Origin: an uncultured Collinsella sp.
Lineage (GTDB): Bacteria > Actinomycetota > Coriobacteriia > Coriobacteriales > Coriobacteriaceae
DNA length: 64,000 nt
Reading direction: 5' to 3'
Assembly (NCBI GenBank): GCA_934654585.1
Contig: CAKUGF010000001.1
Coordinates: forward strand, 62,001 to 126,000
Shown here: in pieces, positions 8,411 to 15,555 of the stretch
How the letters are laid out: every line of letters begins with the position of its first letter
How positions within the stretch are numbered: position 1 is the first letter of the stretch
Notes under the pieces: generated by a model
Databases searched by the model: none
Seen by the model: the letters and a program-made list of their open reading frames with translations, nothing else
What the model was told of the DNA's origin: nothing
Position numbers and translations under genes: made by a program

Positions 8411-8546
8411 GGAACCGAGGGGCCGGGCGCAGGGCCTTGCCTCTCAATTTCGAACAGTCCTGACTCACGACGGAGGCGCCACTGGCGCCTCCTGTTCGTG
8501 CGGAACTCATTGAGAGGCAAGGCCCTGCGCCCGGCCCCTCGATTCC
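8411..8546 (+). ncRNA. Structured 3'-UTR element A: long hairpin with conserved core
   Basis: Arms 8416-8448 and 8509-8541 are perfectly complementary over 33 bp and extend outward with one mismatch to 8411 and 8546. Inside is an asymmetric core (ACAGTCCTGACTC on the 5' side, CGTGCGGAACTC on the 3' side) and a 9-bp apical hairpin at 8472-8492 with loop ACT. The same core, with different arms and a different apical stem, occurs on the minus strand at 30139-30280. It begins 3 bases after the gatB stop and lies before the gatB terminator, in sense orientation. It could be a functional RNA or a non-autonomous hairpin element; no family is known to me. Confidence 0.7.
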
Positions 8547-8593
8547 GTGACGACTCGGCCGTTCGGGTCAGGTGGGCTGAATGGAATTTGGTG

Positions 8594-8624
8594 AATGAGG
8601 GCGCCGATGGCGCCCTCATTTTTT
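8594..8624 (+). terminator. Intrinsic terminator of gatCAB
   Basis: A perfect 12-bp stem (8594-8605 with 8609-8620) with loop GAT runs into a T tract. It lies 187 bases past the gatB stop, beyond element A, and touches the end of the convergent araC-type gene. Confidence 0.9.
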
Positions 8625-9621
8625 ATATATGTTGGGAGCGCCAGGTGGTGGGGGTGGTGCCGGTGTGTTGCTTGAAGGCTTGGGCGAAGGCGGCTTGTTG
8701 GGGGTAGCCTAGACGCTCTGCCACCTGCGCTATCGTGAGCGCGCTATCTGCCAAAAGGTCCTGCGCCCGCTCCATGCGGCGCCTTCGTATGTAGGCGCCC
8801 AGGGATTCACCGGTTTGTGCCTTAAAGGTGGCGCACAGTTTGGAACGGCTTGTGTAGAGCCTCTCGGCCACCTCGTTGATACCCACATGTCTGCCTCTGT
8901 CGAGCGCGCGCTCAACAAAGGCAGACGCTTCCTCGGCAATGGTCACGCTGGCGCGCGTGTCTGCCGCCTGCCGCGCCTGCTTGTGGGCCGCGCGCGAACA
9001 GGCGAGCTCCGCGACCATGGTCCCCACGATGCCCTGCATATAGACGTGTCCGCCTACGGTGCGGGCGCGGTCCTCGTTAATCCGGCGCAGCGTGTGGCAA
9101 ATGGCGGACGTCGCCTCTTCGTGCCACGGTTCGGCAAACGCATCAAAGATTCCCGCAAACTCGGTGGGGTAGCGGTGTTCCAACTCGTCAAAATACCCGG
9201 GCAAAAAGAGCACCGAGCGCGAGTGATAGAGCTGCCCTGCAAACAGCGGGCTTAGCTCCTCGCCACAGTTATCCTGGATAAAGCTGCAAACGGCATTGTT
9301 TGGCCACGGTCCATGCAGGGGTTTAAGGTTCGCAGGCGTTATGCCAGCCTCGGGCATGCATGTAAGTGTGGGCGCGCTGACCTCGCTCACGCAGGCGTAC
9401 GGCTCGGGTGTGTATTCGGCCAGGTGCATGTCGCGCGTCGGGGTAATGAAATGCTCCATGACGATGCAGCTGGGGGAGAGAGGCATGATCCATGCGCGGC
9501 CGTGCGCCCGGTCGTTTGCCACCTCGCCGGTAAAGACGGCGCCCTTGCCGGTAAGCTCCAAGCCAAACTGCTCAAACTGCGGTGCGTAGAGCTCGGTTAT
9601 GTCGGTCGCTGCCCGCCGCAT
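8623..9621 (-). CDS. AraC-family transcriptional regulator
   Basis: A regulator of about 332 residues. The C-terminal third has the two helix-turn-helix units of the AraC family (INEVAERLYTSRSKLCATFK, then the region YIRRRRMERAQDLL through IAQVAERLGY); the N-terminal part would bind a ligand. The open frame starts at 9705, but ATG 9621 (MRRAATDITELY) or TTG 9627, which sits 6-7 bases from GGAAGGGG, is more likely because longer versions run into the divergent promoter region. It faces an ABC exporter pair across about 120 bases, an arrangement like YbtA with YbtPQ, so it probably controls those genes. The ligand is unknown. Confidence 0.85.
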   Translation of the reverse strand: MRRAATDITELYAPQFEQFGLELTGKGAVFTGEVANDRAHGRAWIMPLSPSCIVMEHFITPTRDMHLAEYTPEPYACVSEVSAPTLTCMPEAGITPANLKPLHGPWPNNAVCSFIQDNCGEELSPLFAGQLYHSRSVLFLPGYFDELEHRYPTEFAGIFDAFAEPWHEEATSAICHTLRRINEDRARTVGGHVYMQGIVGTMVAELACSRAAHKQARQAADTRASVTIAEEASAFVERALDRGRHVGINEVAERLYTSRSKLCATFKAQTGESLGAYIRRRRMERAQDLLADSALTIAQVAERLGYPQQAAFAQAFKQHTGTTPTTWRSQHI

Positions 9622-9740
9622 TTGCAAAAGCGTCCCCTTCCTTTGCGAAAACGTCCATGCCTGGCTTGATTGTGAGCCATGGCTAACAATCAATGATAAG
9701 TTCATTACGGTTAACTCTCAAGCCGTTAGAAAGGAATCTC
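9622..9740. promoter_or_regulatory. Divergent promoter region, araC-type gene / ABC exporter
   Basis: This 119-base gap holds both promoters and, probably, the AraC operator. It is relatively A/T-rich around 9680-9720 (ATGGCTAACAATCAATGATAAG). The exporter ribosome site AAAGGAA is at 9730-9735. I could not fix -35/-10 boxes with confidence. Confidence 0.4.
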
Positions 9741-11567
9741 ATGGCAAAGGGATCAAAAAAGGAAGGTGGCGGTATCGGCGAGCTGCTCGCGTATGCCGGT
9801 AACCGCAAATTCCTAACGTATTTGGGCATGGTGCTTTCGGCGCTCTCGCAGCTGCTGAGCTTTGGCCCGTACGTGTGCATTTGGCTTGTCGCGCGCGATT
9901 TGATCGCCGTGGCACCTAACTGGAGTGAAGCCTGCGACATCGCGATGTATGGCTGGTGGGCCGTGGGCTTTGCCCTGGCAAGCATCGTAGCTTATTTCGT
10001 GGGGCTCATGTGCACGCACCTGTCTGCGTTTCGCTGCGCGTCCAATATCCGCAAGACTACGAGCGAGCACCTGCTTAAGCTGCCGCTTGGCTACTTTGAC
10101 ACGCATGCCACCGGAGAGCTGCGTCGTGTTGTAGACGGATGCGCCGCCTCCACCGAGACTTTGCTCGCACACATGCTGCCCGATATCGCAGGCGCCGCCG
10201 CCATGGTCGTGGGCCTGCTCGTGTTGCTTTTTGCTCTCGATTGGCGTTTGGGTGCTGCGTGCCTCATCTCGGTCGTCATTTCGTTTGGCGCCATGGCCAC
10301 CATGATGAGCGGCAAGGGCGCCGAGTTCATGAAGGCCTACATGGGTGCGCTGGTCAAGATGAACAAGACTGGCACCGAATACGTGCGCGGTATTCCCGTG
10401 GTCAAGGTGTTTCAGCAGACGGTCTACTCTTTTAAGGCTTTCCACGATGCGATTGCCGAGTACGCGCGCCTGGCGCAAGACTATGCGGGTACGTTCTGCC
10501 GCGGCCCGCAGGTGCTCAACCTTACGGCGTTAAACGGCCTCGTGGCGTTCTTTTTGCCTGTGGCGCTGCTGTTGGCACCAGGCGAGACAGACTTCCCGCA
10601 CTTTTTGACCAACTTCACCTTTTACGCGATCTTTTCGGCCGTGGTGCCGACGGCTATGACCAAGCTTATGTTTGTGAGCGAGGCATCTCAGATGAGCGCC
10701 GATTCGCTGGCCCGCATCCGCAGCATTATGGAGTCCCAGCAGCTTCCCGTGCCCGCTCAGCCCAAGCATCCTGTTGGCAGTGATGTACGCTTTGATGACG
10801 TGAGCTTTACGTACAAGGGTGCCGAGGCGCCCGCTGTCAACCATGTGAGCTTTAACGTTTCTGCCGGTAGCACCCTTGCACTGGTGGGTCCCTCGGGCGG
10901 CGGAAAGTCGACGTGCGCGAGCCTGATCCCGCGTTTTTGGGATGTCTCCTCGGGCCGCGTGCTCGTGGGCGGCGTGGATGTCCGCGACATGGATCCTCAC
11001 GAGCTCATGGACCAGGTTGCCTTTGTGTTCCAGACCAACCAGCTGTTTCGCCAGACGCTTGCCGACAACGTGCGTGCCTCCAAGCCTACGGCCACTGATG
11101 ACGAAGTGCGTGCGGCCCTCTCCGCGGCCCAGTGCGACGACATCGTGGCCAAGCTCCCGCAGGGTATCAACACCATGCTCGGTGCTGGCGGGGCATATCT
11201 TTCGGGCGGCGAGGTGCAGCGCGTGGCGCTTGCCCGTGCCATCCTCAAGGACGCGCCCATCGTGGTGCTCGACGAGGCAACGGCTTTTGCCGATCCCGAG
11301 AACGAGGCGCTCATCCAGCGCGCCTTTAGCAAGCTGGCGGCGGGCCGCACCGTCATTATGATCGCGCATCGACTTTCGACCGTGGTGGGCGCCGACCAAA
11401 TTGTGGTGCTCAACCAGGGCGGCGTTCAGGAGTCGGGCACCCATGCCGAGCTGCTGAGCCGGCATGGCCTGTACGCCAAGATGTGGGCCGAGTATGAGCA
11501 GGCCGCGAGCTGGAAGATCACTGCCGCGACCGCAGATGTTGCCGCCGCGAAGGGAGGCGAGGCTTAA
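9741..11567 (+). CDS. ABC transporter, fused permease/ATPase (first of a pair)
   Basis: A half-transporter of 608 residues: an N-terminal six-helix type IV exporter membrane domain and a C-terminal ATPase with Walker A GPSGGGKST, signature LSGGEVQR, Walker B IVVLDEAT and the H-loop IAHRLS. ATG 9741 follows AAAGGAA; the frame is open to 9693. The next gene starts directly after its stop, and both are half-size, so they form a heterodimer. The Walker B region reads DEATAFADPE. The pair and the divergent AraC regulator resemble the YbtPQ/IrtAB group, which act on siderophores; substrate and direction are not shown by the sequence. Confidence 0.88.
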   Translation: MAKGSKKEGGGIGELLAYAGNRKFLTYLGMVLSALSQLLSFGPYVCIWLVARDLIAVAPNWSEACDIAMYGWWAVGFALASIVAYFVGLMCTHLSAFRCASNIRKTTSEHLLKLPLGYFDTHATGELRRVVDGCAASTETLLAHMLPDIAGAAAMVVGLLVLLFALDWRLGAACLISVVISFGAMATMMSGKGAEFMKAYMGALVKMNKTGTEYVRGIPVVKVFQQTVYSFKAFHDAIAEYARLAQDYAGTFCRGPQVLNLTALNGLVAFFLPVALLLAPGETDFPHFLTNFTFYAIFSAVVPTAMTKLMFVSEASQMSADSLARIRSIMESQQLPVPAQPKHPVGSDVRFDDVSFTYKGAEAPAVNHVSFNVSAGSTLALVGPSGGGKSTCASLIPRFWDVSSGRVLVGGVDVRDMDPHELMDQVAFVFQTNQLFRQTLADNVRASKPTATDDEVRAALSAAQCDDIVAKLPQGINTMLGAGGAYLSGGEVQRVALARAILKDAPIVVLDEATAFADPENEALIQRAFSKLAAGRTVIMIAHRLSTVVGADQIVVLNQGGVQESGTHAELLSRHGLYAKMWAEYEQAASWKITAATADVAAAKGGEA

Positions 11568-13325
11568 ATGTTCGCCTCATTCCAAAAGAAGTATTTCCTG
11601 TCCGACAAAGGTATCGCCGGCGTAAAGCGCGGCATATTCTGGACCACACTCACCAATCTCATCACCATGGCCGGCATGGGCTTTTTGTTCCTGGTCATGG
11701 CCGGCTTTGTCGAGCATCTCGCCAGCGGGACTGACCTGCCGGATGCCCTGCCGATCGTGGGCGGCCTCCTGGTCTTTTTCGTGCTGCTCTTTGCCTCTAA
11801 CTGGCAACAGTACTACTACACGTACTGCATCTTTTACGAGGAGTGCGGCAAGCAGCGCATGGGGATTGCCGAGCGCTTGCGCAAACTGCCGTTGTCGTTT
11901 TTCGGCCGTCGTGATCTGGCCGATCTAACCGAAACCATCATGGGCGACGTTCAGACTATGGAGCATGCCTACAGTCATGTGCTGGGAGAACTCTGGGGCG
12001 CCATCATCGCAAGCGCCATCGTGTTCGTGGCGTCGCTGTTCTTTTGCTGGCAGCTGGCGATTGCGGCGTTTTGGAGCGTGCCCGTGGCCTTTGCCGTGCT
12101 GTATCTGACACGCGGGCCCATGACCCCGGTGTTCGACCGCGTGCGCGCCGAGAAGGTCAAGGTCACCGAGGCGATTCAGGAGACGCTCGACTGCGTGCGC
12201 GAGATTCGCGCGACCAATCAGGAGACGCATTATCTTGAGGGCCTCAACGCCGTGATTGATGCCGAGGAGCGCGAGACCACTAAGGGAGAACTCGTTAACG
12301 GGCTTTTGGTCAACTCCGCCTTTGTCATTTTGCGTCTGGGGATCGCTTCCACGCTGGTAACGGGCGCCGCGATGGTCGCCGCCGGCCAGGTCGACTTCAT
12401 GGTGATGTTCGCCTTCCTGCTCATGGTGAGCCGCATCTACGCGCCGTTCGACCAGGCCCTCATGCTCGTCTCCGAGCTGTTCGCCGCTGAGTCCTCCGCC
12501 AAGCGCATGCGTTCCATCATGGAGGAGTCCGTGGCGCAGGGTGACGAGAAGTTTGAGCCTGCGGGCCACGACGTGGTGTTCGATCACGTGGCATTTGGTT
12601 ATGGTGCGGGCGAGGACGGCCGCGCCGGCGAGAAAGTTCTTACCGATGTGAGCTTTACCGCTAAGGAAGGCGAGGTCACGGCACTGGTCGGTCCTTCGGG
12701 TTCTGGCAAGTCTACGGTGAGCCGACTGGCCGCGCGCTTTTGGGATGCCACCGCGGGCAAGGTTACCGTGGGTGGCGTGGATGTTGCGGGCGTGGACCCC
12801 GAGGTATTGCTGCGCGACTACGCCATTGTGTTCCAGGACGTGCTGCTCTTTGACGACACGGTGATGGGCAATATCCGCCTGGGCCGTCGCGATGCCACCG
12901 ACGAGGAAGTCCTCGCGGCCGCGCGTGCCGCCAACTGCGACGAGTTCGTAAGCCGCATGCCGCAGGGCTATGACACCATGATTGGCGAGAACGGCTCCAA
13001 GCTGTCCGGTGGCGAGCGCCAGCGCATCTCCATCGCCCGTGCGTTGCTCAAGGATGCGCCGATCGTGCTGTTGGACGAGGCAACGGCGAGCTTGGATGTA
13101 GAGAACGAGACCGTGGTGCAGCAGGCACTTTCTCGCCTGCTCGCCGGCAAAACGGTCATCGTGATCGCTCATCGCATGCGCACGGTTGAAAATGCCGACA
13201 AGATCGTCGTGCTCAAGGACGGCGTGGTTGCCGAGCAGGGCACTCCGGCACAGCTCAAGGCAGCGGGCGGAGAATTCGCCCGCATGGTCGCACTGCAAAA
13301 GGAAGCAGCAACCTGGCAGCTGTAA
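11568..13325 (+). CDS. ABC transporter, fused permease/ATPase (second of a pair)
   Basis: Partner half-transporter, 585 residues, starting at the base after the previous stop codon. The membrane domain is followed by an ATPase with Walker A GPSGSGKST, signature LSGGERQR, Walker B IVLLDEATASLD and H-loop IAHRM. Both ATPase halves carry a full motif set; the glutamate after Walker B (DEAT) is present in each. It is expected to work in the cytoplasmic membrane as a heterodimer with the product of 9741-11567. A GGGACAG-core palindrome follows its stop codon after 3 bases. Confidence 0.88.
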   Translation: MFASFQKKYFLSDKGIAGVKRGIFWTTLTNLITMAGMGFLFLVMAGFVEHLASGTDLPDALPIVGGLLVFFVLLFASNWQQYYYTYCIFYEECGKQRMGIAERLRKLPLSFFGRRDLADLTETIMGDVQTMEHAYSHVLGELWGAIIASAIVFVASLFFCWQLAIAAFWSVPVAFAVLYLTRGPMTPVFDRVRAEKVKVTEAIQETLDCVREIRATNQETHYLEGLNAVIDAEERETTKGELVNGLLVNSAFVILRLGIASTLVTGAAMVAAGQVDFMVMFAFLLMVSRIYAPFDQALMLVSELFAAESSAKRMRSIMEESVAQGDEKFEPAGHDVVFDHVAFGYGAGEDGRAGEKVLTDVSFTAKEGEVTALVGPSGSGKSTVSRLAARFWDATAGKVTVGGVDVAGVDPEVLLRDYAIVFQDVLLFDDTVMGNIRLGRRDATDEEVLAAARAANCDEFVSRMPQGYDTMIGENGSKLSGGERQRISIARALLKDAPIVLLDEATASLDVENETVVQQALSRLLAGKTVIVIAHRMRTVENADKIVVLKDGVVAEQGTPAQLKAAGGEFARMVALQKEAATWQL

Positions 13326-13328
13326 GAA

Positions 13329-13357
13329 TGTGACAAAGTGACAGTCCCTCTGTCACA
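13329..13357. repeat. GGGACAG-family palindrome, copy 2
   Basis: Arms TGTGACAAAGTGA (13329-13341) and TCCCTCTGTCACA (13345-13357) flank CAG, with two mismatches. It is closely related to the unit at 14829-14867 and starts 3 bases after the ABC transporter stop codon. It may also act as a weak terminator. Confidence 0.7.
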
Positions 13358-13395
13358 CTTCATTGTATATGATGAAAATGTAACAAAACTGCCCT

Positions 13396-13472
13396 AAAAC
13401 TTCCGTAAATGTGATAAATATCACGTTTTACCCAGGGTAAAATGTGAGAAATCTCACATTTACGGAAGTTTT
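13396..13472 (+). promoter_or_regulatory. Nested inverted repeat with two dyad operators before a DUF4143 gene
   Basis: Outer arms 13396-13414 and 13454-13472 are perfectly complementary over 19 bp. Within or overlapping them are two dyads of the same form, GTGATAAATATCAC (13411-13424) and GTGAGAAATCTCAC (13444-13457), 33 bases apart or about three helical turns. The right arm ends 16 bases before ATG 13489. The spacing suggests an operator for a dimeric or tetrameric regulator, or an RNA hairpin in the leader. Confidence 0.55.
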
Positions 13473-13488
13473 TTGCGGGAGGTCGGTC

Positions 13489-14838
13489 ATGCAGCGGGAT
13501 ATCATCGCCAAGCTTAATGCTTGGAAGGCGTCGGAGTATCGTAAGCCGCTCATCCTTAAAGGAGCGCGTCAGGTTGGAAAGACGTGGGCGCTCAAGGAGT
13601 TCGGCCGCGCCTCGTATCGCAACTGCGTATACCTGACGCTGGAGGAGCCATCTCCCGGGGTTCAAAGCGAATATGCGCAGTTTTTCGAGGGCACGCGTGA
13701 TCCGCGGCGCATTATTTCAAATCTATCCTTGGCGTTTGGCCAGCCCATCGATCCTGGCGAGACGCTGCTTATTGTTGACGAGATCCAGGACTGCCCCTCT
13801 GCAGTTGGTGCTCTCAAGTATTTTTGCGATGAGGCCCCCGAATATCACGTTGCGTGCGCAGGGTCTTTGCTGGGTGTTCGCTTGTCCCGCGAGACGAGTG
13901 CCTTTCCGGTGGGAAAGGTCGAGTTCATGGAGATGCGCCCCATGAGCTTTTCTGAGTTTTTAAAGGCCGAAGGCGCCTCAAACTATGATGCGTATCTTGG
14001 CGGTCTGGATCAGATCGAGGCGGTACCGGATTTCTTTCATGTCAGACTCGTCGAGCACCTTCGCCGCTATTTTGCATGCGGTGGCATGCCGGAAGCTCTT
14101 GGTCGGTGGGTCGAAACGGGTGATATTGCTCAGGTTGATAAAGTGTTATCCGACCTCTTGGATTCCTATGAGCGTGATTTTGCCAAGCACGGTGGTCGTG
14201 CACAGTTCGCTAAGCTTTCGCAAATTTGGAACTCAATTCCAACGCAGCTGGCGCGCGAGAATAAAAAGTTTGTTTGGGGTGCGGTTCGCGAGGGGGCTCG
14301 TGCCCGCGAATATGAGGACGCTCTGGAATGGCTCGCCGATGCCGGTCTGATCACGTCGGCGCGACTTAATACCGGCGGCGGAATACCGCTCTCGGCCTAC
14401 GATGATCTCAAGGCCTTTAAGGTTTACTGTCTTGATGTTGGCTTGCTGCGCCGTATGGCAAAGCTCGATGCTTCGGCATTCGCCATCTCGGACGCGATTT
14501 TTTCTGAGTTCAAAGGCTCGTTTGCCGAGAACTACGTGCTTCAGGCGTTGCTTCCGCAGCTGGATGCCGCTCCGCGCTATTGGACTAACGAGAAACCAAA
14601 GCATGAGGTCGATTTTTTGATTCAAGTCGGAAACAATATTGTTCCCGTTGAGGTCAAATCGGGGGAGGTCATTCATTCCAAGAGTCTGAAATACTATGCC
14701 GACAAACATGCGGAGACGACCCCGTTGAGAGTCCGTTACTCCCTTAAGAACCTGAGGCTTGACGATGGGGTGCTCAATATTCCGCTGTATTTGGCCGACC
14801 GATCCGTCCCTCTTATCAAGAAAGCGCTCGCAGCATGA
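13489..14838 (+). CDS. AAA-type ATPase with DUF4143 domain (copy 1)
   Basis: A 449-residue protein. The N-terminal AAA_14 ATPase has Walker A GARQVGKT (residues 25-32) and Walker B LLIVDEIQ (Asp97-Glu98), and the family-typical CAGSLLGV. The C-terminal DUF4143 region ends with a nuclease-like pattern: HEVDFLIQ, then PVEVKSG, as in PD-(D/E)xK folds. Start ATG 13489 follows GGGAGG; the upstream frame would read through the inverted repeat. These proteins are common in gut bacteria and archaea, often in several copies, and have no established function. A full paralogue lies at 57459 and a fragment of a third near 56846. Confidence 0.85.
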   Translation: MQRDIIAKLNAWKASEYRKPLILKGARQVGKTWALKEFGRASYRNCVYLTLEEPSPGVQSEYAQFFEGTRDPRRIISNLSLAFGQPIDPGETLLIVDEIQDCPSAVGALKYFCDEAPEYHVACAGSLLGVRLSRETSAFPVGKVEFMEMRPMSFSEFLKAEGASNYDAYLGGLDQIEAVPDFFHVRLVEHLRRYFACGGMPEALGRWVETGDIAQVDKVLSDLLDSYERDFAKHGGRAQFAKLSQIWNSIPTQLARENKKFVWGAVREGARAREYEDALEWLADAGLITSARLNTGGGIPLSAYDDLKAFKVYCLDVGLLRRMAKLDASAFAISDAIFSEFKGSFAENYVLQALLPQLDAAPRYWTNEKPKHEVDFLIQVGNNIVPVEVKSGEVIHSKSLKYYADKHAETTPLRVRYSLKNLRLDDGVLNIPLYLADRSVPLIKKALAA

Positions 14839-14867
14839 CAAAGGGACAGTCCCTTTGTCATGCTGCG
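14829..14867. repeat. GGGACAG-family palindrome, copy 3 (perfect 18-bp arms)
   Basis: Arms 14829-14846 and 14850-14867 pair perfectly around CAG. The unit includes the stop codon of the DUF4143 gene (14836-14838), so it supplies the last codons of that protein. No T tract follows. Confidence 0.85.
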
Positions 14868-14900
14868 GGGCAGTGCGGATCGTTGTCTAATACTTTTCCT

Positions 14901-15042
14901 AGAAGTGAACGACCTTATTTGGACCCACGAAGCATCGACACATTTTGGAGGTTGTTTCCTGCGGTTTTGTCGAGTTTTTCCTGCGGTTTTGCTGCCGAAA
15001 AATGCGGATGCTTCGGGGGTCCGATTTTGCTCGTTCACTTCT
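14901..15042. repeat. Long imperfect inverted repeat, 142 bp
   Basis: Arms 14901-14936 and 15007-15042 match at 30 of 36 positions, with a block of five mismatches in the middle. The interior carries TTTCCTGCGGTTTTG twice in direct orientation. It has no coding frame that spans it and looks like a miniature mobile element or structured RNA. The 3' flank up to 15170 shows no gene. Confidence 0.65.
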
Positions 15043-15176
15043 CGGGAAAACCATTCACCTTCAATCCGCCGGAGAGGGAAGGCCTCTTCTTTGGCGTCAC
15101 GGGTATGTGTCGTGGCGAACGGATCGCTGAAAACTGGATGCTCGGAGCCCTATAGTTTCCAAAAAGTTAACCGTTG

Positions 15177-15205
15177 TTGACCTGATTTGTTAGATAAACT
15201 AAACT
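15177..15205 (+). promoter_or_regulatory. Sigma-70-type promoter of the DUF6110/P-ATPase genes
   Basis: TTGACC (15177-15182) and TAAACT (15200-15205) are separated by 17 bases. About 75 bases of leader follow, including two small hairpins at 15245-15258 and 15260-15274, before the ribosome site GGAGAG. Confidence 0.6.
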
Positions 15206-15291
15206 CTTTTCCAAAAGTGTGCTCGAGCAAACTTATCAACTCGGGTGCTAAGGCACCGTGCCGCAGTTGTTGCGGAAAAGGGAGAGACATC

Positions 15292-15537
15292 ATGAAGAAG
15301 TCCACGTTCAATACCCTGCTTGTCGGTGGCGGTTTTCTGCTTGGCACGGCCGGCATCAAGCTGCTCACCAGCGCTCCGGTAAAGAACGCTTGCGTGCAGG
15401 GCATCGCGTGCGGCATGCGCGTCAAGAACGGCTACCAGGACATGGTCGAGCAGGCCAAGGCCGAGGTCGACGACATGGTTGCCGAGGCTGCCTATATCAC
15501 CCAGAGCGAAGCCGCTGCGGACAAGGCAGCCGAGTAG
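15292..15537 (+). CDS. DUF6110 family small membrane-associated protein
   Basis: An 81-residue protein starting at ATG 15292 after GGAGAG. It has an N-terminal hydrophobic segment (TLLVGGGFLLGTAGIKLL) and an acidic, helical C-terminal half (QAKAEVDDMVAEAAYI). I recognise it as the DUF6110 type, which occurs next to metal-transporting P-type ATPases; the function is not known. The ATPase gene starts 18 bases downstream, so the two are co-transcribed. The open frame begins at 15187, but that start lies inside the promoter. Confidence 0.75.
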   Translation: MKKSTFNTLLVGGGFLLGTAGIKLLTSAPVKNACVQGIACGMRVKNGYQDMVEQAKAEVDDMVAEAAYITQSEAAADKAAE

Positions 15538-15555
15538 CGCTCCCAGGCACAAACA

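Noticed and set aside
8411..8546. Element A considered as an integron attC site or a hammerhead ribozyme
   Set aside because: No GTTRRRY/RYYYAAC core sites and no CUGANGA...GAAA hammerhead core are found in it.
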